Positions 53,840 to 64,000 of a stretch of DNA of 64,000 nt are shown piece by piece (the stretch's first letter is position 1; the number at the start of each line of letters is the position of its first letter). The notes below the pieces were generated by a model. The model was not told the origin of the DNA and did no database searches. It was given only the letters and a program-made list of their open reading frames with translations. The stretch is from contig NZ_CP026951.1 in the NCBI RefSeq assembly GCF_003065485.1, positions 1,426,001 through 1,490,000 on the forward strand. The letters are read 5' to 3'. Source of the DNA: Salinibacterium hongtaonis (GTDB lineage: Bacteria > Actinomycetota > Actinomycetes > Actinomycetales > Microbacteriaceae). The position numbers and the translations under genes are program-made.

Positions 53840-55177
53840 CTAGAGCATCTCCAAATTGCGATTCAGCTCGTAGGGGGTGACCTGCGAGCGGTACTCGCGC
53901 CATTCCTGGCGCTTGTTGAGCAAGACGAAGTTGAAGACCTGCTCCCCCAGCGTTTCCGCGACGAGTTCGGAGTCTTCCATGATCGAGATCGCGTGATCCA
54001 GGCTGGCTGGCAGCGCACTGTAACCCAACGCCCGTCGCTCAGAATCACTCAGTTGCCAGACATTGTCCTCGGCCTCAGGCTGGAGCTCATACTCGCCTTC
54101 GATGCCCTTGAGCCCGGCCGCCAGCATGAGCGAGAAGGACAGGTACGGGTTTGAAGCAGAGTCAATCGCGCGGTATTCGACCCGGGCACTCTGACCCTTG
54201 TTGGGCTTATACAGCGGCACTCGCACGAGCGCTGAGCGGTTGTTGTGGCCCCAGGTGATGAAGCTCGGCGCCTCGTCACCGCCCCAAAGACGCTTGTAGG
54301 AATTGACGAACTGATTGGTGACGGCCGTGATCTCCGGAGCGTGCCGCAGCAGGCCGGCAATGAAGTGGCGTCCCGTCTTGGACAGCTGGTACTTGGCACC
54401 GGCCTCATAGAAAGCGTTCACATCGCCTTCAAAGAGCGACATGTGGGTATGCATGCCGGATCCTGGGTGATCGGAGAGTGGCTTCGGCATGAACGTGGCG
54501 TAGACGCCCTGCTCGATAGCAACCTCTTTGATCACCGTGCGGAACGTCATGATGTTGTCTGCCGTCGTCAACGCATCCGCGTAGCGAAGGTCGATTTCGT
54601 TTTGACCGGGGCCCGCCTCGTGGTGACTGAACTCAACGGAGATGCCCAGATCTTCGAGCATGCGCACCGAACGGCGACGGAAGTCGTGCGCCGTGCCACC
54701 GGGAACGTTGTCGAAGTAGCCCGCAGAATCCACAGGCTGGGGTCCCTTTGGGCCGAACTTGGAGCTCTTGAGAAGGTAGAACTCAATCTCGGGGTGCGTG
54801 TAGAACGTGAACCCTGCGTCAGCAGCCTTGGCGAGCGTGCGCTTGAGCACGTTGCGGGGATCAGCGACCGCTGGCTGACCGTCGGGCGTCATGATGTCGC
54901 AGAACATGCGTGCCGTGGGATCAATCTCTCCACGCCACGGCAGAATCTGGAAGGTCGCCGGGTCAGGATGCGCGAGAACATCGGCCTCGTACGACCGCGT
55001 TAGCCCCTCGATCGCCGAGCCGTCGAACCCGAGACCTTCGGCGAAGGCGCCCTCGACCTCTGCAGGCGCGATAGCGACAGACTTGAGCGTGCCGACTACG
55101 TCGGTAAACCACAGGCGAATGAACTTGATGCCGCGTTCTTCGATCGTGCGGAGTACAAAGTCCCTCTGCTTGTCCAT
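53840..55177 (-). CDS. glnA2: Glutamine synthetase GlnA2 (type I)
   Basis: A 445-residue GSI-alpha-type enzyme. Seen: FDGSAIEGLTRSYEADVLAHPD, PEIEFYLLKSSKFGPKG, EFSHHEAGPGQNEIDLRY, NQFVNSYKRLWGG, and the site corresponding to the adenylylation tyrosine reads NVWQLSDSE, so it should escape GlnE control. Actinobacteria often carry such a second enzyme; in some it works on polyamines or D-glutamate, so the true substrate is open. It is the first gene of a transcript with glnE. No GlnR-type box is seen in the 70 bases before it. Confidence 0.93.
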   Translation of the reverse strand: MDKQRDFVLRTIEERGIKFIRLWFTDVVGTLKSVAIAPAEVEGAFAEGLGFDGSAIEGLTRSYEADVLAHPDPATFQILPWRGEIDPTARMFCDIMTPDGQPAVADPRNVLKRTLAKAADAGFTFYTHPEIEFYLLKSSKFGPKGPQPVDSAGYFDNVPGGTAHDFRRRSVRMLEDLGISVEFSHHEAGPGQNEIDLRYADALTTADNIMTFRTVIKEVAIEQGVYATFMPKPLSDHPGSGMHTHMSLFEGDVNAFYEAGAKYQLSKTGRHFIAGLLRHAPEITAVTNQFVNSYKRLWGGDEAPSFITWGHNNRSALVRVPLYKPNKGQSARVEYRAIDSASNPYLSFSLMLAAGLKGIEGEYELQPEAEDNVWQLSDSERRALGYSALPASLDHAISIMEDSELVAETLGEQVFNFVLLNKRQEWREYRSQVTPYELNRNLEML

Positions 55178-55247
55178 TGGCCCCTCGTCATGTCAGCAAC
55201 CGGTCGACCCCCGAAGCCGGTGGCCGTGCGCTATTAGGCTACTGGCT

Positions 55248-56984
55248 ATGGGACGACTTCGCTTAGCACTGGCGCAGACCAATCCGGTACTCGGCGACCT
55301 CGCCGCGAACAGCCGGCAGATCCTCGATGCCGCACGGCAGGCCGCGGCCCAGGGCGCTGATCTGATGATCACGGGAGAGATGGCAGTTACCGGCTACCCG
55401 ATCGAGGATCTCGCCCAGAGGCCCAGCTTTTTGGTGGCATCCCTCGACGCGACTCGCACGCTCGCCAAGCAGCTGCTCGACGAGGGACTCGGCGACCTTG
55501 TCGTCATCGTCGGGCACCCCGACGGCCCCCACGAACCCCGCCTGCTCGGCACAAGCAATGCTCCGACAGCGATTGCCCACAATTCTGCGAGCGTGCTTCA
55601 GCACGGCCACATTAAGGCCACCTACGCCAAGCACCACCTGCCCAACTACTCCGTCTTCGACGAATACCGCATCTTCATCCCGGGTGACGAGCTGTTGGTA
55701 GCTCGAGTCAACGGCATCGACGTTGCGATCGTCATCTGCGAAGACCTTTGGCGAGACGGCGGACCCGTTTCGCGGGTGCTTGAGGCCGATGCGGGCGTGC
55801 TCGCCGTGCTCAACGGCTCACCGTTTGAGCGAGACAAAGATGAGGTGCGCCTGCCCCTCGCGACTCGTCGCGCCATCGAAACCGACACGATCGTGGCATA
55901 CGTAAATCTCGTCGGCGGCCAGGACGACCTGGTCTTCGACGGAGACAGCGTCGTGGTCGACGGCCACGGCACCATCCTGGCTCGCGCTCCTCAGTTTCGC
56001 GAGCACGTGCTCGTGGTGGATGTTGATGCGGCAGACGCGACCGACACCGATCTGCCCGACAACGTTCGCCGCATCGACCTCACAACGCGCAACCACCCGA
56101 AACCTGACCTCGCCCCGGATGTCGCCGAGCTACCCGACGACCGCGAACAGCTTTGGAACGCTCTCGTTCTTGGACTGCGCGACTATGTGAAGAAGAATCG
56201 GTTCGCGAGCGTGGCGCTCGGCCTCTCTGGCGGCATCGACTCCGCCGTGTGTGCCGTTCTCGCCGCCGACGCCATCGGGGCAGAGCACGTCTACGCAGTC
56301 TCTATGCCCAGTCGCTACTCCTCGGACCACTCTCGGTCTGACGCAGACGACCTCGCCGAGCGAGTCGGCATCCACTACACGACCGAGCCGATCGCCGACC
56401 TGGTGATGCCATTCGAAAACGAGCTGGGGCTCACGGGGCTCGCCTCAGAGAACCTCCAGGCCAGGGTTCGCGGTGTGATTCTGATGGGCCTCTCCAACAT
56501 GAATGGTCACCTCGTGCTCACCACGGGAAACAAGACCGAACTGGCAGTCGGGTATTCCACGATCTATGGCGATTCGGTGGGCGGATTCGCGCCCATCAAA
56601 GACGTTCCGAAGACGCTGGTGTGGGAGCTCGCTCGGTGGCGCAACGAGTTCGCTGCCTCGCGAGGAGAGATCGAACCCATCCCCGAGAACTCGATCAGCA
56701 AGCCGCCGTCGGCCGAACTCAGCCCGGGCCAGGTCGACCAGGATTCCCTGCCCCCGTACGACGTACTTGACGCGATTCTCGACGCATATGTCGGTCAGAA
56801 ACTCGGCGCGGAGGACGTTGTTCAGCTCGGATTTGATCGCGCGACTGTCGACGAGGTGACGCGTCTTGTCGACCGCGCAGAGTGGAAGCGACGGCAGGGA
56901 GCAATCGGTCCGAAAATCTCGGGCATGGCCTTCGGCCGAGACCGACGACTCCCGGTCACCTACCGACCGACCCGAAACATCTGA
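55248..56984 (+). CDS. nadE: Glutamine-dependent NAD synthetase
   Basis: A 578-residue two-domain enzyme making NAD from deamido-NAD, ATP and glutamine. The N-terminal nitrilase-like glutaminase shows the Glu in ITGEMAVTGYP, Lys in YAKHHLPNYSVFDE and Cys in DVAIVICEDLW; the synthetase domain has LGLSGGIDSAVCAV near residue 325. Start ATG 55248 is chosen by the LRLALAQTNPVLGDL N terminus; no Shine-Dalgarno. A TATTAGGCT-like -10 lies just before, so the mRNA may be leaderless. panB follows 22 bases later. Confidence 0.94.
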   Translation: MGRLRLALAQTNPVLGDLAANSRQILDAARQAAAQGADLMITGEMAVTGYPIEDLAQRPSFLVASLDATRTLAKQLLDEGLGDLVVIVGHPDGPHEPRLLGTSNAPTAIAHNSASVLQHGHIKATYAKHHLPNYSVFDEYRIFIPGDELLVARVNGIDVAIVICEDLWRDGGPVSRVLEADAGVLAVLNGSPFERDKDEVRLPLATRRAIETDTIVAYVNLVGGQDDLVFDGDSVVVDGHGTILARAPQFREHVLVVDVDAADATDTDLPDNVRRIDLTTRNHPKPDLAPDVAELPDDREQLWNALVLGLRDYVKKNRFASVALGLSGGIDSAVCAVLAADAIGAEHVYAVSMPSRYSSDHSRSDADDLAERVGIHYTTEPIADLVMPFENELGLTGLASENLQARVRGVILMGLSNMNGHLVLTTGNKTELAVGYSTIYGDSVGGFAPIKDVPKTLVWELARWRNEFAASRGEIEPIPENSISKPPSAELSPGQVDQDSLPPYDVLDAILDAYVGQKLGAEDVVQLGFDRATVDEVTRLVDRAEWKRRQGAIGPKISGMAFGRDRRLPVTYRPTRNI

Positions 56985-57006
56985 CGCACAGGAATAGAGT
57001 GTCGAC

Positions 57007-59221
<2,215 letters not shown>

Positions 59222-59245
59222 CCCGCAGAGCAATACCAGCGGATG

Positions 59246-59278
59246 AATCGCGCGAGAATCACTTATTCTCGCGCGATT
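59246..59278. terminator. Terminator shared by gdhA and the small convergent gene
   Basis: A perfect 14-bp stem (arms 59246-59259 and 59265-59278, starting AATCGCGCGAG) around a 5-base loop. The stop codon of the minus-strand gene (59259-59261) lies within it. Confidence 0.78.
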
Positions 59279-59432
59279 CCTCTTCTGCCCATTTGCGCGC
59301 TCTCTCGGCGATTACGGCCGGAGCAGCCAGCGCCTCTTCTTTGGTAGCAAAGGGGCCAGCGCGATCGATAGCAGGCGAAACCATACCCTCTTCAACCTCG
59401 CCGGTGCGGGTGTTGTACCACCATTCGGACAT
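59259..59432 (-). CDS. Small conserved actinobacterial protein
   Basis: A 57-residue protein beginning SEWWYNTRTGEVEEGMVSP, with an aromatic N-terminal part and a basic/acidic C-terminal helix (VIAERARKWAEEESRENK). Small proteins with a WWYNTxTGxVE start are common next to map in Microbacteriaceae; no function known. ATG 59432 is chosen because GGGAGGT lies 3 bases before it, whereas a longer start has no ribosome site. Confidence 0.75.
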   Translation of the reverse strand: MSEWWYNTRTGEVEEGMVSPAIDRAGPFATKEEALAAPAVIAERARKWAEEESRENK

Positions 59433-59465
59433 GGGACCTCCCGGAGTCAACCTAAGATCGATCTT

Positions 59466-60332
59466 ATGCCCACGGATTCACACGGTCACCTGATCCCGGG
59501 AGTGGTCTCCCCCCAACGACAGGTGCCGGCGAGTATCCCTCGGCCCGAGTATGTGGGCAAAGCAGCTCCCACAAAGCACACGGGCGGCGATGTTTACGCC
59601 CCCGACGAGATCGCCCTCATACGGGAATCCGGTCGCATTGCCGCTCAGGCAATTCAGCTCGTTGGCGAGAGCATCCGCCCCGGTGTCACGACTGAGGAGC
59701 TCGACCGTATCGCTCATGAGTTCCTGGTGGCCAACGAGGCCTACCCGTCGACGCTGGGCTACCGCGGGTTCCCCAAGTCGCTCTGCAGCTCGGTCAACGA
59801 GGTCATCTGCCACGGCATCCCCGACGACACCGTGCTCGACAACGGCGACATCGTGAACATCGACATCACCGCGTTCAAGAACGGCTTTCACGGCGACTCC
59901 AACTACACCTTCATCGTCGGAGAAGCCTCGCAAGAGGTGACAGATCTGGTCGCCCGCACGCAGGAGGCTCTAGCGCGGGGAATCAAGGCTGTCGCGCCAG
60001 GCCGTCAGGTGAACGTGATCGGTCGAGCAATCGAGGCCTACGCCAAGCGATTCGGTTACGGCGTCGTTCGGGACTTCACGGGTCACGGGGTTGGGGCAGC
60101 CTTCCACTCGGGGCTGATCATCCCGCACTACGATTCAGCGCCCCAGTTCGATGACATCATCGAGGTCGGAATGGTCTTCACCATCGAGCCGATGCTCACC
60201 CTCGGCACGCACGAGTGGGACATGTGGCCCGACGATTGGACAGTCACGACCAAGGACAAGAGCATCACGGCACAGTTCGAGCACACGCTCGTGGTGACCG
60301 AGCGTGGCGCCGAGATACTGACCCTTCCCTAA
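59466..60332 (+). CDS. map: Methionine aminopeptidase
   Basis: A 288-residue M24 peptidase removing initiator methionine. Metal ligands: HGIPDDTVLDNGDIVNIDITAFKNGFHGDSNYTF (two Asp), GHGVGAAFHSGL (His) and FTIEPML (Glu), then the final Glu. The N-terminal 35 residues before ALIRESGRIAAQ form an extension seen in actinobacterial MetAPs that may bind the ribosome. Confidence 0.94.
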   Translation: MPTDSHGHLIPGVVSPQRQVPASIPRPEYVGKAAPTKHTGGDVYAPDEIALIRESGRIAAQAIQLVGESIRPGVTTEELDRIAHEFLVANEAYPSTLGYRGFPKSLCSSVNEVICHGIPDDTVLDNGDIVNIDITAFKNGFHGDSNYTFIVGEASQEVTDLVARTQEALARGIKAVAPGRQVNVIGRAIEAYAKRFGYGVVRDFTGHGVGAAFHSGLIIPHYDSAPQFDDIIEVGMVFTIEPMLTLGTHEWDMWPDDWTVTTKDKSITAQFEHTLVVTERGAEILTLP

Positions 60333-60367
60333 CGAGTCTCAGGACCCTGCGACAAGGAGCCTTTCTG

Positions 60368-61120
60368 ATGCACGACATCGCCCTCGGAATCGACATCGGC
60401 GGCACCGGCATCAAGGGTGCCGTCGTTGACCTATCCACCGGAACGCTCGTCTCTGAGCGGCTCAAGGTTGCAACCCCGCCGGGCGGAGCGCCGAACGACA
60501 TCGTCAATGCAGTTCGCGAGATCGTGGATCAGGTAGGTCATCTTGAGCCACAAACCCCTGTCGGGATTTGTTTTCCTGCCGTGGTCTCGCACGGCCGCAC
60601 GATGTCTGCGGCGAATGTGTCGCCGGAGTGGATCGGGCTCGAGGCAGAGAACCTCTTCGAGCAGGCGCTCGGACGAGACATCCACTTCATCAACGACGCA
60701 GATGCTGCTGGCTACGCGGAATCTCGGTACGGGGCTGCGCGGGGCGTGAGCGGGCTCGTGATCATGACGACGCTCGGAACGGGCATCGGTACCGCCTTCA
60801 TTCATGACGGCACGCTGATTCCCAATATCGAACTCGGTCACCTTGAGATTGATGGCATTGACTGGGAGACGGTTGCCGCAAACTCAGCCCGGGAACGTGA
60901 GGGGCTGGGCTGGCAGGAATGGGCCGATCGGCTCCAGCGTTTCTACGAATATCTCGAGCGGTACTTCAGCCCGAGTCTCTTCATCGTGGGCGGGGGCGTA
61001 TCGAAGTCGGCAGAGGAATTCCTGCCCCTACTCTCGCTTTCGACGCCCATTGTCGCCGCGACCCTGCGCAATAACTCCGGAATCATGGGCGCGGCCGCTC
61101 TCGCCCGCAATCCCACGTAG
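60368..61120 (+). CDS. ppgK: Polyphosphate glucokinase
   Basis: A 250-residue ROK-family kinase that phosphorylates glucose with polyphosphate or ATP. Seen: LGIDIGGTGIKGAVVD at the N terminus, the catalytic region NDADAAGYAESRYG and TTLGTGIGTAFIHDG, and GGGVSKSAEEFLP near the end. The usual ExGH zinc motif is ELGHLEIDG. ATG 60368 preceded by AAGGAG; downstream lies the convergent RNase P RNA gene. Confidence 0.9.
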   Translation: MHDIALGIDIGGTGIKGAVVDLSTGTLVSERLKVATPPGGAPNDIVNAVREIVDQVGHLEPQTPVGICFPAVVSHGRTMSAANVSPEWIGLEAENLFEQALGRDIHFINDADAAGYAESRYGAARGVSGLVIMTTLGTGIGTAFIHDGTLIPNIELGHLEIDGIDWETVAANSAREREGLGWQEWADRLQRFYEYLERYFSPSLFIVGGGVSKSAEEFLPLLSLSTPIVAATLRNNSGIMGAAALARNPT

Positions 61121-61140
61121 GAGAGCGACACGGGGTAAAA

Positions 61141-61539
61141 CGAATGGGCCGGCTGATACGCCGGGTTCTGTTCACGCCGAGCCAAAGCCCCGCGCTGGAC
61201 GGCCATCTATCTCGTGACTACGTTGCCGCAGCCCTCTAGCGGTCTACCCGAAAGCTGGGCGGGCAGCCCTAAGCGCTTTCTGTCTGACCTTGCTCCGGAC
61301 GAGGTTTACCCAGCCAGCCCGATCACTCGGGCTGCTGGTGGTCTCTTACACCACCGTTTCACCCTTACCGCCGATGCTTCCCGAAGGGAGCGCCGGAGGC
61401 GGTCTGCTTTCTGTTGCACTTTCTCGCGGGTTACCCCGGGTGGGTGTTACCCACCGTCCTGCCCTATGGAGCCCGGACGTTCCTCGGCAGTCTGGTTCCG
61501 AAGAACCAGGCTGACGCGACCGTCTTGCCGACCCATTCG
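61141..61539 (-). ncRNA. rnpB: RNase P RNA (bacterial type A)
   Basis: About 399 bases. The ends CGAATGGG and CCCATTCG pair; the conserved core GAGGAACGTCCGGGCTCC (near 61488) and the 3' core ACAGAACCCGGCG (near 61170) form helix P4, and GAAAGTGCAACAGAAAGCAGACCGCC is recognised as the P10-P11 region (61425 area). It cleaves the 5' ends of tRNA precursors. It lies between the zinc-ribbon gene and ppgK, on the same strand as the former, as in other actinobacteria. Ends are by pairing, accurate to a few bases. Confidence 0.92.
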
Positions 61540-61574
61540 CGCTGCCAGTCTACCGGGCAGCGCGACGGCTCAGA

Positions 61575-62315
61575 TCAGATGCCGGATTCGTCGGTGCGAA
61601 TCAGGATGGCCTCAGAATCGGGGCACAGGATGACGTCGTCAGGCGCTGCGGCACGGATGCGTGCCATGTCGTTCTCGTTGAGCTTCACACCACTGGCAGA
61701 GGAGACTCCTCCGCGCAGCAGCGACGCACCGAGACCGTAGCGCGAACGCTGGCGCTCATAAAGCGCGAGAAGATCCTCAGGAATCTTCGTTGCGATTGTC
61801 TGTCGGTTTGCGGCAGCGTGAACCCGCTCGCTTGCCAGAGTCTTGAGTGATGCATCGCGCTCGGCCTCAACCTGACTCGCCGTAGCCTTCAATTCGTCAA
61901 ACTCGGCCTTGGTAGCTCGCGCCGTCGCTTCGACTTCTTCGAGACGCGTCATAACAACGAGCTGAATGTCTTCGAGATCGTCACGGCGTCGGCGCAGGGA
62001 GGCGAGCTCATGCTCCAGGCCTGCGACGTCTTTGACCGAGGCGGAGGTCTCGAGCCGTGCCGTGTCGCGCGCAATACGCGCCTCGACCACGGCAACATCG
62101 GCCTCAATGCGTCCGAGCTCCAGGCGCGCGTCTTCAACGGCTCCCGTATCGGTCAGGAGTCGCTGGCGGAGTGTCTCTAGGGACGACGCGAGTTCGGCGA
62201 GCCTGGCGTTTTCTGGCAGCGCCTTGGCTTGGTGATCCAACTGGGCAAGACGCGTATCGCTAGCCTGCAGGGCAAGAAGTTGGGCTTGGGAATCGGGACT
62301 GGCTTTCAATGCCAT
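61575..62315 (-). CDS. Coiled-coil protein of the C4 zinc-ribbon family, cysteines mostly lost
   Basis: A 246-residue protein with a long coiled coil (residues 10-175) and a C-terminal domain of the type found next to nif3 in actinobacteria. Family members have two CxxC pairs (CxGC and CPECGR); here the first site reads GGVSSASG and the second CPDSEAIL, so only one of the four cysteines (about residue 231) is left and zinc binding is not expected. The rest of the domain (LNENDMARIRAAAPDD) is kept. It follows nif3 by 75 bases and precedes rnpB. Confidence 0.85.
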   Translation of the reverse strand: MALKASPDSQAQLLALQASDTRLAQLDHQAKALPENARLAELASSLETLRQRLLTDTGAVEDARLELGRIEADVAVVEARIARDTARLETSASVKDVAGLEHELASLRRRRDDLEDIQLVVMTRLEEVEATARATKAEFDELKATASQVEAERDASLKTLASERVHAAANRQTIATKIPEDLLALYERQRSRYGLGASLLRGGVSSASGVKLNENDMARIRAAAPDDVILCPDSEAILIRTDESGI

Positions 62316-62390
62316 CGCGGTTCTCGCTTTCTCGGTAATTGAGTTGAATGGGCTAGTGAGCGATTGGGGCGAACGAAATACTGTGCCGCG

Positions 62391-63215
62391 CTATTGAACA
62401 ATGACGAAGTCCCACGGGTCGGTGCGTGCATCGCTCACCGTGACCGTGACGCCGGGAAGCATGGCGCGAAGCTGCTCGGCTGCGGTTTCGAGCCAGAGCC
62501 ATTCACTCGCCCAATGAGAGATGTCGATCAGAGCCGGAGCCCCGCCGAGACGTGCTGCTTCGCGAGCCTCAGATGCAGGATGATGGCGAAGATCGGACGT
62601 GATGTACACGTCCGCTGCCCTCACAGCCGGGTCGCTCAGAAGTGAATCCCCCGCGCCCGCGCAGAGGGCAACGGTGGAGATCTCCCGCTCGTAGTCGCCG
62701 GCGACTCGCACACCACTGGCCGTCGGCGGCAGGATCTCGGCAAGGATCCGGGCAAGTCTGCCCAGGGTAATCGGCGAGCCGAGGGTGCCGACACGGCCGA
62801 GCCCTCGAGACTCGGGGGCACCTACGACGATGGGGCGCATCGCCTGGAGGCCGAGCCGTTCCGCGAGCACAGCAGAGGTTCCCGTCTCAACGACATCGGC
62901 GTTGGTATGGGCGGCGAGCAGCGCGCAGTTGCTGCGGATCAACCGGGCGATCAGTGCGCCCTTGTAACGGTCTTCGGCGACGCTGGTGACTCCGCGGAGA
63001 AGGAGCGGATGGTGCACGATGAGCAGGTCTGCACCGGAGGCGACCGCCTCTTCTACCGTGTCGGCGACGGCGTCGACCGCAAGCAGAATTGATTCGACGG
63101 GTGCCGACGGGTCTCCCACGGCAAGCCCCGGCGCGTCCCAGTCCTCGGCGCCGCGCGCTGGCCAGAGTTGCTCGATGACGGCGGAGACCTCGGCAACAGT
63201 TACAGACACCTCCAC
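62391..63215 (-). CDS. Nif3-like dinuclear metal-centre protein
   Basis: A 274-residue member of the NIF3/YbgI family of toroidal hexamers with two metal ions. Metal-ligand regions: DLLIVHHPLLLRG near residue 70, AAHTNADVVETG near 100, and ISHWASEW near 240 with the late histidine and glutamate. It has been linked to GTP cyclohydrolase-type activity in some species, but its role is open. The GTG start is uncertain: a second GTG two codons later is possible. Confidence 0.88.
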   Translation of the reverse strand: MEVSVTVAEVSAVIEQLWPARGAEDWDAPGLAVGDPSAPVESILLAVDAVADTVEEAVASGADLLIVHHPLLLRGVTSVAEDRYKGALIARLIRSNCALLAAHTNADVVETGTSAVLAERLGLQAMRPIVVGAPESRGLGRVGTLGSPITLGRLARILAEILPPTASGVRVAGDYEREISTVALCAGAGDSLLSDPAVRAADVYITSDLRHHPASEAREAARLGGAPALIDISHWASEWLWLETAAEQLRAMLPGVTVTVSDARTDPWDFVIVQ

Positions 63216-63250
63216 AGTCTACCGACGGCAGGGCATTCGAGCGGAGCGGC

Positions 63251-63290
63251 TCAGCGCCTCAGCGGGTCAGCGCCTCAGCGCCTCAGCGAC
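63251..63290. repeat. 8-bp tandem repeat at the permease 3' end
   Basis: Five adjacent units of TCAGCGCC (one TCAGCGGG, one TCAGCGAC), covering the stop codon (63275-63277) of the minus-strand permease. A change in copy number would alter the protein's last residues. Confidence 0.88.
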
Positions 63291-64000
63291 TCCTGGCGGC
63301 GAATAGCGGGGATCCCTGTCGCGAGAGCGACAAGAAGCCCGAGGACCAACGCCATGAGCACGCCTACATCGGTGGACGCCGCAGGCGAGGCGGGGGAAAC
63401 CCCCACCACCTGCCAGAGGTACCCCTGCCAGGCGAGCCCGGAAAGCTCGGCCGTCGTAAAGCCCCACCCGAGAGCCGTCACGCCGATGAACGTCACCAGA
63501 TTGAGGGGAACCACGTGCGGGTATGCGCCGCCCCTCCGCATTAGGGAGAGGCCGTCGAGGGGCCTGCGGCGCAGAAGGAAGTCGGCCCCGACAATTCCGA
63601 CCCACGCGGCCATAGGAACCGCGAACGTCGTGACCCCGTCGCGGAACCAGATGCCGAATCCTTGGGAACCCAAGCTCAGCGCGAGAGAAGCTGCGAGGGC
63701 GAGCACCGACGCCACGACCACAGCGATCGGTCGCGCAACCGTGAGGCCTGCGGCAGTTAAACCGAACCCCGCCGAATACAGCGCGATCGTAACGCCACAC
63801 ACCAGGCCCCCGACGAGCAGTACCAGCAGTGGCACGAGGAACATGCCGGGCACAACTGCGGCGAGACCCTCAGCAGGATTCGCGGCTAAGGCAGCCGAGG
63901 CATCCGGCACGGAGAAAGCAAGAATCGCGCCATAGCCGATCACGATAACTGCGGGAATCACACAGCCCGCCATCGCCCACGCCAGTGCTGGCGCACCCGA
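63275..64000 (-). CDS. Purine/cytosine permease (NCS1 family), cut by the window edge
   Basis: The frame is open to the last base (64000), so the N-terminal part lies outside. The 241 visible residues form about seven membrane helices; the segments SGAPALAWAMAGCVIPAVIV, LYSAGFGLTAAGL and GIVGADFLLRR resemble the second half of NCS1 nucleobase permeases (CodB/purine-cytosine type), with the conserved YSAGF and D-rich helix. Nucleobase specificity cannot be told without the N terminus. The C terminus is RRQESLRR, coded within the 8-bp repeat array. Confidence 0.8.
   Translation of the reverse strand, partial: SGAPALAWAMAGCVIPAVIVIGYGAILAFSVPDASAALAANPAEGLAAVVPGMFLVPLLVLLVGGLVCGVTIALYSAGFGLTAAGLTVARPIAVVVASVLALAASLALSLGSQGFGIWFRDGVTTFAVPMAAWVGIVGADFLLRRRPLDGLSLMRRGGAYPHVVPLNLVTFIGVTALGWGFTTAELSGLAWQGYLWQVVGVSPASPAASTDVGVLMALVLGLLVALATGIPAIRRQESLRR

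Overview
The window (64 kb, high GC, dense, both strands used equally) is an ordinary chromosomal stretch of an actinobacterium, most likely a member of Microbacteriaceae or a close relative. Support comes from actinobacterial families (SepH, DUF3000, DUF3159, DUF3710, DUF3093, DUF4191, DUF4193, DUF7455, PAC2), polyphosphate glucokinase, a Lys/Ala-rich sigma-A N terminus, glnA/glnE/glnA2 synteny shared with mycobacteria, and GlnR-type operators. There is no phage, IS element or CRISPR array. The only sign of insertion is a 1.7 kb islet at a tRNA-Val gene.

Layout. 1-4.3 kb: MocR-type regulator end, pdxY, then thrS with a HIT protein. 4.4-5.1 kb: five tRNA genes, the last being the target of an islet carrying a MarR regulator and a quinone-oxidoreductase-like gene (to 6.77 kb). 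6.8-9.2 kb: an ammonium transporter under a GlnR-type box and a divergent Amt-like paralogue without the twin histidines. 9.2-18.3 kb: zapE, sseA/SufE-like, a hydrolase, DUF3000-rnd, fadA-fadB. 18.4-28.4 kb: dxs, acnA, the DUF3159-DUF3710-dut block, DUF3093/DUF4193, sepH, a phosphodiesterase. 28.4-33.4 kb: topoisomerase IV (parC/parE, convergent) and a small DUF7455 protein. 33.4-37.6 kb: a tight four-gene cell-wall operon (murT-gatD-racemase-racemase), followed upstream by sigA. 39-48 kb: MFS transporter, PAC2, pepA, lpd-sucB, a receptor-like pseudokinase. 48-59 kb: nitrogen block DUF4191, RDD, glnA, glnE, glnA2, nadE, panB, gdhA. 59-64 kb: map, ppgK, RNase P RNA, a degenerate zinc-ribbon coiled-coil protein, Nif3-like protein and a cut NCS1 permease.

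The most interesting part is 33.4-37.6 kb. Two adjacent alanine-racemase homologues have complementary active-site losses: one keeps the PLP lysine but lacks the catalytic-tyrosine loop and the Met of the Met-Asp pair; the other keeps tyrosine and Met-Asp but lacks the lysine. Since alanine racemase active sites are built from both subunits of a dimer, the pair looks like an obligate heterodimer with one working site. They are co-transcribed with a MurT/GatD pair whose GatD has lost both the glutaminase cysteine and histidine, and whose MurT has no cysteine and so no zinc ribbon. I infer a repurposed system that activates the D-Glu alpha-carboxyl and attaches an amino acid instead of ammonia, with the split racemase supplying a D-amino acid, as would be needed for the group B peptidoglycan cross-links known in Microbacteriaceae.

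Nitrogen regulation is visible directly: the same four-part GlnR-type operator lies upstream of amt and glnA, and glnA keeps the adenylylation tyrosine that the neighbouring GlnE would modify.
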